Below, piece by piece: positions 15,046 to 24,486 of a stretch of 64,000 nucleotides of DNA (positions are counted from its first letter, which is position 1; the number at the start of each line of letters is the position of its first letter). This stretch comes from Arthrobacter sp. zg-Y20 (GTDB lineage: Bacteria > Actinomycetota > Actinomycetes > Actinomycetales > Micrococcaceae). The stretch covers positions 496,001-560,000 of the forward strand of contig NZ_CP126241.1 of the NCBI RefSeq assembly GCF_030142075.1, given 5' to 3'. The notes below the pieces were generated by a model, which was not told where the DNA came from, searched no databases, and saw only the letters and a list, made by a program, of their open reading frames with translations. The position numbers were made by a program, and so were the translations under genes.

Positions 15046-15350
15046 TGCCCGTTCCCGCCATCGCCGCCGTCAGCGGCACCACGCCCACGGCGTACATTGA
15101 GGCGGCCACCCCGGCAGTCTCCACGGACGGCTCGGCCTTCGGCACGTCCCTCACCGGGGCCGTGGACAACGTCACCGAACTGCAGTCCACGTCCAAGACC
15201 CTGGCAGTACAGGCCGTGACCGGAGACCTGGATGACATCCACGCCGCCACCATCGCCTCCACCCGCGCCTCCCTCACGCTGGAACTTGTTGCCGCGGTAC
15301 GCAACAAGGGCGTTGACGCGTTCAACGAGATCATGCGGATGCAGGCCTGA
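15045..15350 (+). CDS. fliE: MS-ring/rod adaptor FliE
   Basis: A 101-residue protein whose C-terminal half (LQSTSKTLAVQAVTGDLDDI, LTLELVAAVRNKGVDAFNEI, MRMQA) is the conserved FliE domain connecting MS ring and rod. The N-terminal 35 residues are low-complexity. Position between flgC and fliF is the canonical one. Confidence 0.9.
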   Translation: MPVPAIAAVSGTTPTAYIEAATPAVSTDGSAFGTSLTGAVDNVTELQSTSKTLAVQAVTGDLDDIHAATIASTRASLTLELVAAVRNKGVDAFNEIMRMQA

Positions 15351-16939
15351 TGCCCCCGGCTATGAATGCGATGGCGGGCCGGATCGGCACCACCCTCCGC
15401 GAGTTCACCCTCGCCCAGAAAACCATTGCCATCATTGGGATTGCCGTATTGGCCCTCGGGATAGCCATGCTTGCCTCCTGGATGACCAAACCGTCCTACA
15501 CGCCCCTGTTCTCCGGGCTGCAAGCCGAAGACGCGAACAGCATTGTGGAGCAGCTCAAGACGGACGGTGTTCCGTATGAAGTAGCGGACGGCGGCGGCAC
15601 CATCATGGTTCCGGAAGAAAACGTCTACGACCAGCGGCTCAAGGCTGCCGGTGCAGGCCTGCCCTCCGAATCCACCGGCGGGTACTCCCTGCTGGATGAG
15701 ATGGGGGTCACCTCCTCCGAATTCCAGCAGTCCGTCACCTACAAACGGGCCCTGGAAGGCGAAATCGCCAAAACGGTGGGCGCCATCGACGGCGTGAAGA
15801 ACGCCTCCGTGCAGCTCGCCATCCCCGAAGACACCGTTTTTGTGTCGGAGAAATCCGACCCCACCGCCTCCGTTTTTGTGGAAACCGCCAAGGGCACCAC
15901 CCTCAGCGCAGACCAGGTCTCAGCCATTGTGCACCTGACCTCAGCCTCGGTTGACGGCATGCAGTCCACCGACGTTGCCGTAATCGACGCCAGCGGCACC
16001 GTGCTCTCCGCAGTTGGCGTGGGCGCCACCGGCTCCGCCGATAAACAGGCCACCGACTACGAAGAGCGTGTGACCTCCTCGGTGCAGACCATGCTGGACC
16101 GGGTAGTAGGCCCCGGCAACGCCACCGTGGCAGTGGCTGCGGACATGAACTACGAATCCGCCAACCGGGTGGAAGAGTCCTTCACCGCACCGCAGGACAC
16201 CCCGGCGCTGAATGAATCCACCAGCACCGAGGAATACACCGGCGCCAACGGCGGTACCGCCGCAGGGGTCCTGGGTCCGGACAACATCGCTGTGCCCAAC
16301 GGCACCAACGACGACGGATCCTTCAAATCCGAAACGAGCACCAAGAACAACGCCGTGAACAAGGTGACCGAAACCCGGGACATCCCGGCAGGGTCCCTGA
16401 ACCGGCAGACCGTCTCGGTGGCCCTGAATACCCAGGCCGCCGCCGGACTAAACGTTGCGGACCTGGAAGCCCTGGTTTCCACCGCCGCTGGCATCAACAC
16501 CGAACGCGGGGATGAAATCACGGTGGAAATGGTGTCCTTCAACGCTGACGGCGCCACGAGTGCCAAAGACGCACTGGCCGAAGCGGAAGCAGCCGACGAG
16601 GCTGAACGCCGCGCCGAAATGCTGCGGATGGGTATTATCGTGGCCGGCATCGTCCTGGTGATCATCCTGGCCCTGGTGGCCTACGCCATGCGCTCCCGCC
16701 GCCAGAACCGCGAAGCCGTGGACCTGGGCGAGCTGCCCGAACTGGATCCGCTGGCCCCGGCCACCAGCCTGGCCATGCTGGAACCGGAACCCCTTCCCAC
16801 GGACACCGCCTCCATGCAGATTGTTGCCGCAGCCGTTGGCCAGGACCGTAAGCGCGCCGAACTCGACGCCCTCGCCGCGCAGGATCCGGTACGCACCGCA
16901 GACTACCTGCGCAACCTCATGGAGGACAGCCGGTCATGA
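15350..16939 (+). CDS. fliF: MS-ring protein FliF
   Basis: A 529-residue inner-membrane ring protein. An N-terminal membrane helix (IAIIGIAVLALGIAMLASWM), ring-building motif domains (SGLQAEDANSIVEQLKTDGV, DEMGVTSSEFQQSVTYKRAL, EGEIAKTVGAIDGVKNASVQ), and a second helix near residues 420-445 (MGIIVAGIVLVIILALVAYAM) are in order, ending in a cytoplasmic tail that binds FliG. Length matches Gram-positive FliF. fliG starts inside its last codons (ATGA). Confidence 0.95.
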   Translation: MPPAMNAMAGRIGTTLREFTLAQKTIAIIGIAVLALGIAMLASWMTKPSYTPLFSGLQAEDANSIVEQLKTDGVPYEVADGGGTIMVPEENVYDQRLKAAGAGLPSESTGGYSLLDEMGVTSSEFQQSVTYKRALEGEIAKTVGAIDGVKNASVQLAIPEDTVFVSEKSDPTASVFVETAKGTTLSADQVSAIVHLTSASVDGMQSTDVAVIDASGTVLSAVGVGATGSADKQATDYEERVTSSVQTMLDRVVGPGNATVAVAADMNYESANRVEESFTAPQDTPALNESTSTEEYTGANGGTAAGVLGPDNIAVPNGTNDDGSFKSETSTKNNAVNKVTETRDIPAGSLNRQTVSVALNTQAAAGLNVADLEALVSTAAGINTERGDEITVEMVSFNADGATSAKDALAEAEAADEAERRAEMLRMGIIVAGIVLVIILALVAYAMRSRRQNREAVDLGELPELDPLAPATSLAMLEPEPLPTDTASMQIVAAAVGQDRKRAELDALAAQDPVRTADYLRNLMEDSRS

Positions 16940-18012
16940 CCGAACTAGCTACCGCCCCGGCCGGGCTGGGGCTCGGCCTGGCTGTCCCGGATGACGTACC
17001 GGCAAAGGGCGAACTGACCGGCACCCAGAAGGCCGCCATTGTCCTGATGCAGATGGAAACCTCGCGCGCCGCCGTCGTGATGCAGCAGTTCACCGAAGCC
17101 GAGGCCCAGTCCATTGCCGCGGAGATCGTCCGGCTCCGCCGGGTGGATGCGTCCGTGGCCGAAGACGCCATCAACGAGTTCTATGACATGACCGTTGAAG
17201 GCAGGCGCCGCGCCCACGGCGGCCGCGACGTCGCCATGGGCCTGCTGGAAGCCTCCTTCGGTGTCGAGCGTGCCTCCGGCGTCATGGAGCGCCTGGCCTC
17301 CTCCATGGCCGGCAAATCCTTCGAATTCCTGGAGAGCGCCGAACCGAACCAGGTGATCTCCCTCCTGGACGGTGAACTGCCGCAGACCATTGCCCTGGTC
17401 CTGGCGCACATGCGCCCCCAGCGTGCCTCGGCGGTCCTCACCGGATTGAACCAGGACCTGCGCACCGACGTGGCGCAGGCCATTGCCACCATGGCCCGGG
17501 CAACCCCCGAAGCCGTACGCGTGGTGGCCGAAACCCTGCGCGCCCGGGCCTCCGCCCTGGGCGCCGCCCGCGAAGCCACCGATGCGATCGGCGGCATCCA
17601 GCCGCTGGTGGACATCATCAACCGCTCCGACGCCGTCACCGAACGCGCGCTGCTCGAATCCCTCGAGGAACGTGATCCGGACTTGGCCGAGGAAGTACGC
17701 TCCCGCATGCTCACCTTCGCCGACCTGGTCAAGCTCGAGCGCCGCGACGTGCAGCTGGTGCTGCGCGGAATCGATGTGGGCACCCTGGCCCTGGCCATGA
17801 AGGGCGCCACCGAGCCGGTGCTGGATGCGATCCGCACCAACGTGTCCGAACGCAACCGGGAACTGCTCGACGACGAAATCAAGGTGTCCGGCCCCGCCCG
17901 CCTCTCGCAGGTGGAGGAGGCCCGCGCCAACATTGTCCGGGCCATCCGCGAAATGGAAGCCCAGGGCATCATCGAGGTACACCACGCGGACGAGGAAGAA
18001 TATGTCTACTGA
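16936..18012 (+). CDS. fliG: Flagellar motor switch protein FliG
   Basis: A 358-residue rotor protein linking FliF to FliM and carrying the torque helix. N-terminal KAAIVLMQMETSRAAVVMQQ, middle LAHMRPQRASAVLTGL (the EHPQ-region equivalent), and C-terminal FADLVKLERRDVQLVLRGID with VSGPARLSQVEEARANIV contain the charged residues that meet MotA. The FliH start overlaps its final eleven bases. Confidence 0.95.
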   Translation: MTELATAPAGLGLGLAVPDDVPAKGELTGTQKAAIVLMQMETSRAAVVMQQFTEAEAQSIAAEIVRLRRVDASVAEDAINEFYDMTVEGRRRAHGGRDVAMGLLEASFGVERASGVMERLASSMAGKSFEFLESAEPNQVISLLDGELPQTIALVLAHMRPQRASAVLTGLNQDLRTDVAQAIATMARATPEAVRVVAETLRARASALGAAREATDAIGGIQPLVDIINRSDAVTERALLESLEERDPDLAEEVRSRMLTFADLVKLERRDVQLVLRGIDVGTLALAMKGATEPVLDAIRTNVSERNRELLDDEIKVSGPARLSQVEEARANIVRAIREMEAQGIIEVHHADEEEYVY

Positions 18013-18607
18013 GACCTTCTCCCGCCTGGTCTACACCGCGCTGGGCGCCGCCGACGAAGCCCAGCTCAACGCCCAGGTGGAGGCACGCGGCCACGCTGCC
18101 GGTTACGCCGCAGGCCTGCGGGCGGCGGCCGCCGATACCGAACTGCTGCGCCGCACCCTGCAGGAGCAGTACGAGGATGAAATGCGCCACGGCCAGGAAC
18201 GCGTGAACCGCAGCCTCGCCGCGCTCAACGCCGCGGTATTCAGCCTCGAAGGCCGCACCGTGGCCCTGATGGCCGAGATGCAGGACACGCTGGCCGCTGC
18301 CGCGATGGACCTGGCTGAAGCCCTGCTGCGCCGGGAACTGGCCGACGACGACGCCTCCGCCCGGTCTGCCCTGGCCCGCGCCCTGGAAGGGGTGGACACC
18401 GACCTGGTGCAGCGGGTCCGGATGCACCCGGTGGACCTGGCGGCACTGGATGAAGACACCCTGCGCCGCGCCCGCGTCGACTTTGTGGGCGACCCAAGCC
18501 TGCCGCGCGGCGACGCGGTTACTGAATTCCCTGACGGCTATCTGGACGCTTCGCTGAGCAGCGCCGTCGAACGCGCCCGCGCCGCCCTGCTTGAGGACAG
18601 GTCATGA
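18002..18607 (+). CDS. fliH: FliH, export ATPase regulator
   Basis: A 201-residue protein starting MSTETFSRLVYTALG at an ATG inside the end of fliG. Its N-terminal half is a helical stalk (GHAAGYAAGLRAAAADTELL) and its C-terminal half resembles V-ATPase subunit E/FliH (MAEMQDTLAAAAMDLAEALL, VRMHPVDLAALDEDTLRRAR, DPSLPRGDAVTEF). FliH dimers hold and restrain the FliI ATPase. Sequence conservation in this family is low, so the call also uses position between fliG and fliI. Confidence 0.85.
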   Translation: MSTETFSRLVYTALGAADEAQLNAQVEARGHAAGYAAGLRAAAADTELLRRTLQEQYEDEMRHGQERVNRSLAALNAAVFSLEGRTVALMAEMQDTLAAAAMDLAEALLRRELADDDASARSALARALEGVDTDLVQRVRMHPVDLAALDEDTLRRARVDFVGDPSLPRGDAVTEFPDGYLDASLSSAVERARAALLEDRS

Positions 18608-19935
18608 CGGCCACCGCCTGGCGCCCGCGCCCCGCGGGGTTCGCCGCCGCCCTCCGCGAAGCCGCACCCCAGCGGGTGGGCCGGGTTTCCTCCGTGCTCG
18701 GCCTCAGCGTGGAAATTGCCGGCCTGGACTGCGGCGTGGGGGACCTGGTTTCCATCGGGCACCCCGGCGCTGCCATTGACGCGGAGGTAGTGGCTGCCAC
18801 CCGCGACGGCATCCGCTGCATGCCCTTTGGCCGGCTTACCGGCCTGACCGCCGGCACACCCGCCCGGTCCAAGGGCACGCCGCTGCTGGTACCCACCGGA
18901 GCCGGACTGTTCGGCCGCGTGCTGGACGGGCTGGGCCGGCCGATCGACGGCAAGGGACCGCTGGACATTGAGGCCCTGGTGCCGCTTGACCACGAAACCC
19001 CGTCCGCGATGCTGCGCACCCGCATTGACACTCCACTGCAGCTGGGCGTGCGTGCCCTGGATACCCTCACCACCGTGGGCCGCGGCCAGCGCATGGGCTT
19101 GTTCGCCGGTTCCGGTGTGGGCAAATCCTCGCTGCTGTCCATGATTGCCCGCGGCACCGACGCCGAAGTGTCCGTGATTGCCCTGGTGGGGGAGCGCGGC
19201 CGCGAAGTGCGCGAATTCCTCGAAGACGACCTGGGTGCTGAAGGCCTGGCCCGGTCCATCGTGGTGGTTTCGACGTCGGACGAGCCCGCCCTGATGAGGC
19301 TGCGCGCCGCCTTCGTGGCCACCCGAATTGCCGAGTCCTTCCGCGACCGCGGCGCCCACGTGATGCTGATGATGGATTCACTGACCCGGGTGGCCATGGC
19401 ACAGCGTGAAATTGGTTTGTCCGTAGGCGAACCGCCCGCCACCCGGGGTTACCCGCCCTCCACCTTCTCCCTGTTGGCACAGCTGCTTGAGCGGGCCGGC
19501 ACCGGCGAACACGGCTCGGTCACCGGCATGTACACGGTGCTGGTGGACGGCGACGACCACAACGAACCCATTGCCGACAGCGCCCGGTCCATCCTGGACG
19601 GCCACGTGGTGCTGGACCGCAAGCTGGCCGTATCCGGCCACTTCCCGTCCATCGACGCCCTGGCCTCGATTTCGCGGGTGGCCTCCCGGGTCAACCCGCG
19701 CGAACGCAGCGACGCCGCGTCCACGCTGCGCCGGGTAATGGCAGCCCGCCGGGCCGCCCAGGACCTGCTCGACGTCGGCGCCTACCAGCGCGGTTCCAAT
19801 CCGCTGGTGGACGCTGCCGTGACCAACGAAGACGCCATCAACGCCTTCCTGCAGCAGCGCATGGACGAGCAGACCCCGGCCGAAACCGCCTGGGCGCAGT
19901 TGAACAACCTGACCCGAATGCTGGGGGTGTCCTGA
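18604..19935 (+). CDS. fliI: Flagellar protein export ATPase FliI
   Basis: A 443-residue F1-beta-like ATPase. Walker A is GSGVGKSS at about 169-176, Walker B lies in VMLMMDSLTRVAMAQREIGL, and GEPPATRGYPPSTFSLLAQL is the type III ATPase signature. It energises delivery of rod, hook and filament subunits to FlhA/FlhB. Starts overlap fliH (ATGA) and its stop overlaps fliJ. Confidence 0.96.
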   Translation: MTATAWRPRPAGFAAALREAAPQRVGRVSSVLGLSVEIAGLDCGVGDLVSIGHPGAAIDAEVVAATRDGIRCMPFGRLTGLTAGTPARSKGTPLLVPTGAGLFGRVLDGLGRPIDGKGPLDIEALVPLDHETPSAMLRTRIDTPLQLGVRALDTLTTVGRGQRMGLFAGSGVGKSSLLSMIARGTDAEVSVIALVGERGREVREFLEDDLGAEGLARSIVVVSTSDEPALMRLRAAFVATRIAESFRDRGAHVMLMMDSLTRVAMAQREIGLSVGEPPATRGYPPSTFSLLAQLLERAGTGEHGSVTGMYTVLVDGDDHNEPIADSARSILDGHVVLDRKLAVSGHFPSIDALASISRVASRVNPRERSDAASTLRRVMAARRAAQDLLDVGAYQRGSNPLVDAAVTNEDAINAFLQQRMDEQTPAETAWAQLNNLTRMLGVS

Positions 19936-20366
19936 TGCCCCGCACCTTTCCCCTGGCCGGCCTGCTTCGCCTGCGCCAAATGCAGCAGGAACGCGCAGCC
20001 GGTGAACTGGCGGCCGCCAACGTCCGCGAGAAGGAAACGGTACAGGCCCGCACCGAGGCCTACAGTGCCCTGGAATCCAGCAACAGCCAGGCCATGGACT
20101 CAGCCACCCTCATCGCCATTGCCGCCGCCCGGGCCTCGTCCCGGAGTATGCTGGCGGACCTGAACGCGCTGGGCGCCCGTCGCACCGCGGAAGTGGAAGC
20201 GGCCCGCGCCGAATTCTCCGCCGCCCGGGCCCGCTCCGTGGGGCTGGAGAAGCTGGAAGGCAAGTACGCCGCGGCCGAAGCCGCCGAGGACCTGCGCACC
20301 GAACAAAACATCCTGGACGAACTTGCCGGCTCCGCCTGGCACCGCCGGCAGAAGGAAGCCAACTGA
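19935..20366 (+). CDS. fliJ: FliJ, export chaperone/stalk
   Basis: A 143-residue coiled-coil protein (LAGLLRLRQMQQERAAGELA, VGLEKLEGKYAAAEAAEDLR) directly after fliI, as expected for FliJ, the gamma-like stalk of the export ATPase. The conserved C-terminal LEKL and near-terminal WHRRQ support it. Family conservation is weak, so context contributes. Confidence 0.85.
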   Translation: MPRTFPLAGLLRLRQMQQERAAGELAAANVREKETVQARTEAYSALESSNSQAMDSATLIAIAAARASSRSMLADLNALGARRTAEVEAARAEFSAARARSVGLEKLEGKYAAAEAAEDLRTEQNILDELAGSAWHRRQKEAN

Positions 20367-21019
20367 TGAGCATGACCGACGCCCTGGGGCGGATCGATGA
20401 AATCCGGAGCACGCTGACCCAGCTCTCCGGCACCGCGGATGTGAAGAAGGCTGCCTCCGCTTCGGCTTCCTCCGTGGCAGGTTCCGGCGCGGAGTTCGCC
20501 TCTACGCTGTCCTCACTGACCGCCGCTGCCTCCACCGGAACCGGTGCGCCTGCCGACGGCAAGGTGCTCGACGCCGTCCAGAAGTACCTGGGCCTGCCCT
20601 ACGTCTGGGGCGGCAACGACCCGGCGCAGGGCCTGGACTGCTCGTCCTTTGTGCAGAACGTCTACAAGGACCTGGGCTACACCCTGCCGCGGGTGACCTG
20701 GGACCAGATGAGCTCCGGCACCGAGGTGGCGTCCCTGGCACAGGCACAGGCCGGGGACCTGCTCTTCAGCCACGACGGCGGCCACGTGGCCATCTATCTC
20801 GGCAACGGAAAGGCAGTGGACGCCCCGCAACCGGGCCAGACCATTGCCATCCGCGATGCGTGGGAAACCGACGCGAACCTGACCACCATCCGCCGCATCC
20901 TGCCCGCCGCGGCCGCCGGAACTTCGGGAACGGCCGGAGCCATGGACGCCTCGACAGTAACCGACCTGGTGGCCTCCGCCCGGGCCGCGCAGTCTGCCCT
21001 GATGGGATCCGCAGCATGA
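20366..21019 (+). CDS. NlpC/P60 (C40) cysteine peptidase in the flagellar operon
   Basis: A 217-residue protein. The N-terminal 65 residues are helical and Ser/Ala-rich; the NlpC/P60 domain follows with WGGNDPAQGLDCSSFVQNVY (catalytic Cys92) and DGGHVAIYLGNGKAVDAP (catalytic His140, then a polar third residue). Such enzymes cut gamma-D-Glu/diaminoacid bonds in peptidoglycan stem peptides. There is no Sec signal peptide, so if it works in the wall it would have to leave by the flagellar export gate, as FlgJ does. It sits between fliJ and fliK with overlapping ends, so it is a component of the operon. Role in opening the wall for the rod is inference. Confidence 0.88.
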   Translation: MSMTDALGRIDEIRSTLTQLSGTADVKKAASASASSVAGSGAEFASTLSSLTAAASTGTGAPADGKVLDAVQKYLGLPYVWGGNDPAQGLDCSSFVQNVYKDLGYTLPRVTWDQMSSGTEVASLAQAQAGDLLFSHDGGHVAIYLGNGKAVDAPQPGQTIAIRDAWETDANLTTIRRILPAAAAGTSGTAGAMDASTVTDLVASARAAQSALMGSAA

Positions 21020-22578
21020 GCGTGACCACCGGGATGCCGCGGCCCGCCGCCCCCGCACCCGCTACACGGACCGCTCCGTCCGGAGCGCCGCAGGCCGGTG
21101 CATCACGGCCCGACGCCGGTGCATCCTTTGGCTCCTCCCTGGAGGACGCCGTGGCGGCGTCGGCCCAGACGGCAGCGCCTGGTACCGCCCGGAAGAGCGC
21201 CCCGGCCGACCAGCCGGGAGCCCAGTTGGAAGCACAGTTGGAAGCCGCCCAGTTGGAAGCACAGCGGGGAACACAGGTAGAAACCGGAAACACAACGGGA
21301 GATACAACCTGGGCCCTGCCGGCCGAAAAGCCGGCAACCGGCGGCGACACCCCGGACACCCCTGTCCTCAATCCCGATTCGGCGGCGGCCACGGCAGGGA
21401 CTGCACCCCTGCCGGTCCCGGTTGCAGCTCCGGCTTCCCCGGCAGCAACCTTCGCAAATCTGGCCGGAACAACGCTTTCGGGCGGATCCGCAGCCGCCGG
21501 GAGCGCTTCCGGTGCAGCGATGCCGGCGTCAACCTCCGGCCCTGCCGGCGGCATCGGCAGTGCGGCAGCAGCAACTTCGGCACCGGCCGGGCCGGCGGCC
21601 GCAGCAGTTTCCCCCGGTGCAGCCCCCTCCGTTGCCGTGCCCGCAGCTGCTACAGCCATGCAGGCCTCCGTTGCCGGCGCTTTCCGCGGCGCGGCAGGCT
21701 CCGGCATGTCCGCTGCTCCCACGCAGGGCAGCCAGGCGTCCGCAACGGCAGCATCCGCGCACCCGGCGGCAGCAGGAGCCGCGGAAGGCGCCGCTGCCTC
21801 CGTTGCTGCGGAACCCGTTTCCGTTCCGCCCGTTTCCGGCACCTCCCTTTCCGGGATACCGGCGGCTGGGAGCCCGGCGGCTGCTCCGGCAGCAGGGCAG
21901 GCCCCGGCCGATACTGTTTCCGTCGCCGACGCGGCTGCTGGAACTGGGGCTCCGCTCCTGGCTGGCGCGGCTGCCGCGGCGGTTCCGGCCACCGGGACCG
22001 CAGACGCTGCGGCGGCCGTACCGGATACCGCGGCTCCCGCCGTGGGCCCGGTCGCTGCCCCCGCACTGCCGTCGCCGTCCGCTCCCATCGCCTCACTTCC
22101 GGTGCATGCATCCGCCGCGCCGCCCGCGCCCGCCGCAACCCCGCTGCTGACCCAGGTGGCCCAGCCGCTGTTCAGCTTGGCCGCGGCACCGCAGGGAGAA
22201 CACGTCATGACGCTCAGCGTCACGCCGGACAATTTGGGACCGGTCACGGTGCGTGCCCATGTGGGCGCGGACGGTGTCCGGATTGAACTTTTTGCCCCGT
22301 CGGAAGCCGGACGTGACGCGCTGCGGACCCTGATGACGGACCTGCGCCGGGACCTGGCCGGTTCGGGCATGAACGCCAACCTGTCCCTTTCCTCTTCCGG
22401 CACCCCGGGCGAGGGCGCAGGGGACGGAACTGCCGGCCGCCGCGACGGGGAAACCCAACCCGGAGCTTCCGCCGATGCCAACGCTGAAGCCCGGCGCCCT
22501 GCCGCGGATGACGCACGCCCACGCACTTACCGTCCCGGACTTCCCGGACCGGCCTCAACCATCGACTTCCTGGCCTAG
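21016..22578 (+). CDS. fliK: Hook-length control protein FliK
   Basis: A 520-residue protein: about 390 residues of Ala/Pro/Gly/Ser low complexity, then a C-terminal hook-length domain (LTQVAQPLFSLAAAPQGEHV, LSVTPDNLGPVTVRAHVGAD, DALRTLMTDLRRDLAGSGMN). FliK measures hook length and switches FlhB specificity. The ATG at 21016 overlaps the stop of the peptidase gene (ATGA); the frame is open upstream to 20860 only as a shadow. The disordered first part is expected for a molecular ruler. Confidence 0.88.
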   Translation: MSVTTGMPRPAAPAPATRTAPSGAPQAGASRPDAGASFGSSLEDAVAASAQTAAPGTARKSAPADQPGAQLEAQLEAAQLEAQRGTQVETGNTTGDTTWALPAEKPATGGDTPDTPVLNPDSAAATAGTAPLPVPVAAPASPAATFANLAGTTLSGGSAAAGSASGAAMPASTSGPAGGIGSAAAATSAPAGPAAAAVSPGAAPSVAVPAAATAMQASVAGAFRGAAGSGMSAAPTQGSQASATAASAHPAAAGAAEGAAASVAAEPVSVPPVSGTSLSGIPAAGSPAAAPAAGQAPADTVSVADAAAGTGAPLLAGAAAAAVPATGTADAAAAVPDTAAPAVGPVAAPALPSPSAPIASLPVHASAAPPAPAATPLLTQVAQPLFSLAAAPQGEHVMTLSVTPDNLGPVTVRAHVGADGVRIELFAPSEAGRDALRTLMTDLRRDLAGSGMNANLSLSSSGTPGEGAGDGTAGRRDGETQPGASADANAEARRPAADDARPRTYRPGLPGPASTIDFLA

Positions 22579-22592
22579 AAAAGGAGACCCCC

Positions 22593-23069
22593 GTGCCCAT
22601 CGAAGCAGTAGTGGCAACACGCGGTACTGATACCGCCGCCGAAGCCACCCGCGCACCCAAACAATCCATGGACAGCGAGGTCTTTATGCATCTGCTGGTG
22701 ACCCAGCTGCGCAACCAGGACCCCAGTTCACCCATGGACACCAACGAAATGATCGCCCAGACCACCCAGCTGGCCTCCATGGAACAGCTCACCTCCATGG
22801 CGAAGATGGATGAAGAGAACTTCTCCCTCCAGATGCGCATCGCGGCCGCCGCACTGATCGGCCAGACCGTCACCTACACCGACGACGCCGGCAAGCCCGT
22901 CACCGGAACAGCCAGCTCGGTTTCCTATGCGGCCGGCGTTCCGACCGTCAACATCAACGGCAAGGATGTCCTGCTCGACCGGATCTCCGGCGTCGTCTCC
23001 GCAACAGCGGCCGCACCGGATACCGCTGCGCCGGCTCCTGCTTCCGCAACAACACCAGTCTCTGCCTAA
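22593..23069 (+). CDS. flgD: Hook scaffold protein FlgD
   Basis: A 158-residue hook cap. FMHLLVTQLRNQDPSSPMDT and NEMIAQTTQLASMEQLTSMA are the FlgD signature; a short beta region (VTYTDDAGKPVTGTASSVSY) follows. GTG start with AAAGGAGA upstream. It is shorter than enteric FlgD (about 230), lacking most of the Ig-like part. It sits between fliK and flgE as usual. Confidence 0.92.
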   Translation: MPIEAVVATRGTDTAAEATRAPKQSMDSEVFMHLLVTQLRNQDPSSPMDTNEMIAQTTQLASMEQLTSMAKMDEENFSLQMRIAAAALIGQTVTYTDDAGKPVTGTASSVSYAAGVPTVNINGKDVLLDRISGVVSATAAAPDTAAPAPASATTPVSA

Positions 23070-23107
23070 CCTTCCCTCTGCATCACCCAAGCTGAAAGGC
23101 GCATGCC

Positions 23108-24310
23108 ATGCTTCGCTCTCTTTACTCCGGTATCTCCGGACTCCGTTCACACCAGACCATGCTCGACGTCACCGGCAACAACATTGCCAACGTCAACACC
23201 TCGGGCTACAAGGCCACGGCCGTCCAGTTCCAGGACACCCTCTCCCAGCTGACCCAGGGCGCCACAGCCCCGGGCGCCAACAACGGCGGCTCCAACCCGG
23301 CCCAGGTAGGCCTGGGCGTGCTGGTTTCAGGTATCACCACCAACTTCACCCAGGGCTCGGCCCAGTCCACCGGGCGTGCTACCGACCTGATGATTTCCGG
23401 CGACGGCTACTTCGTCACCAAGCAGGGCGACCAGACCACCTACACCCGCGCCGGCGCTTTCGACGTCGACGCCTCCGGCCGCCTGGTCACCACGGACGGC
23501 AAGATTGTCCAGGGCTGGACCGGTGTTGACGGAGTCATCAACACCGGCGGTGCGGTTGGCAACGTCACCCTGCCGGAAGGCGCCATTTCCCCCGCCAAGG
23601 CCACCGGGAACGTCACCATGGGCGGAAACCTTCCCTCTGAGACCACCGCCGGGGACGCAGCTGCTACGCCGCCGGTGCCGGCAGGCACGATCGTCCGCGA
23701 CATGACGGTGTACAACAACAACGGCGTCGCCAGCGTGATCCCGCTGACCTTCACCCGCACCGCCGGAGGCTGGTCCGTCTCCGCGCCGGGTTCAACCCCT
23801 GAATCAGCGAACCTGAACTTCACCGACGGCAAGCAGGTGGCCGGGAGCGCGGCCTCCATTACCGTGGGCGGCGCGACGGTGGACCTGACCGGCCTGTCCA
23901 GCTATGCCGGCGTCAGCACCGCGTCGGTCACCGGCCAGGACGGGCGCGCCGCCGGCACCCTGGAGTCCTTCTCCATCGCCAAGGACGGCACGCTGATCGG
24001 TTCCTTCACCAACGGGGCCAAGCAGGCACTGGCGCGTATTGCCGTTGCCACCTTCACCAACCCGGCTGGCCTGGAAAAGGCCGGCAACTCCGGTTTCACC
24101 GCCACGGTGAACTCGGGCAACCCCGTCCTGGGCGGCCCCGGCGACCCCGGCATGGGCAACGCGATTGCCGGTTCCCTGGAAATGTCCAACGTGGACCTCT
24201 CCCAGGAATTCACCAACCTGATCGTGGCCCAGCGCGGCTTCCAGGCCAACGCCCGCATCATCACCACCTCGGATGAAGTGCTGCAGGAACTGACCAACCT
24301 GAAGCGCTAA
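23108..24310 (+). CDS. flgE: Flagellar hook protein FlgE
   Basis: A 400-residue hook subunit. N-terminal MLRSLYSGISGLRSHQTML and TGNNIANVNTSGYKATAVQF are the axial motif; DLMISGDGYFVTKQGDQTTY is the FlgE/F/G domain; IAGSLEMSNVDLSQEFTNLI plus QRGFQANARIITTSDEVLQE closes. It is the last gene of the flgB operon and is followed by a strong terminator. No separate flgF or flgG is seen in the window. Confidence 0.94.
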   Translation: MLRSLYSGISGLRSHQTMLDVTGNNIANVNTSGYKATAVQFQDTLSQLTQGATAPGANNGGSNPAQVGLGVLVSGITTNFTQGSAQSTGRATDLMISGDGYFVTKQGDQTTYTRAGAFDVDASGRLVTTDGKIVQGWTGVDGVINTGGAVGNVTLPEGAISPAKATGNVTMGGNLPSETTAGDAAATPPVPAGTIVRDMTVYNNNGVASVIPLTFTRTAGGWSVSAPGSTPESANLNFTDGKQVAGSAASITVGGATVDLTGLSSYAGVSTASVTGQDGRAAGTLESFSIAKDGTLIGSFTNGAKQALARIAVATFTNPAGLEKAGNSGFTATVNSGNPVLGGPGDPGMGNAIAGSLEMSNVDLSQEFTNLIVAQRGFQANARIITTSDEVLQELTNLKR

Positions 24311-24322
24311 CCGAAGTTTCAC

Positions 24323-24366
24323 GCAGAACGGCCCCGCTGCACGGCAGCCGGGGCCGTTCTGCTTTT
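24323..24366 (+). terminator. Intrinsic terminator of the flgB-flgE operon
   Basis: GCAGAACGGCCCCG pairs perfectly with CGGGGCCGTTCTGC across a 12-base loop and is followed by TTTT. It lies 12 bases after the flgE stop. Confidence 0.9.
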
Positions 24367-24409
24367 AAGGCGCTGCGATCCGGGCGTGATGCGTGAAACA
24401 GCGGTCTTC

Positions 24410-24437
24410 CTTACAATCCGGGCGCACCGGCCGAAAG
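24410..24437 (+). promoter_or_regulatory. Sigma-28-type promoter of flbD-motA-motB
   Basis: CTTAC (24410-24414), a 15-base spacer and GCCGAAAG (24430-24437). The -10 has one change relative to the other locus promoters. Distance to the flbD ATG is 49 bases. Confidence 0.72.
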
Positions 24438-24486
24438 TAGGGGTGAGGGCTTATCGGAGTCCCGTGGAACGAACCAGGGCAGGGCA

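Noticed and set aside
20766-22526. 586-codon minus-strand frame opposite fliK
   Set aside because: Mirror of the Ala-rich fliK region; no start context and no recognisable domain.
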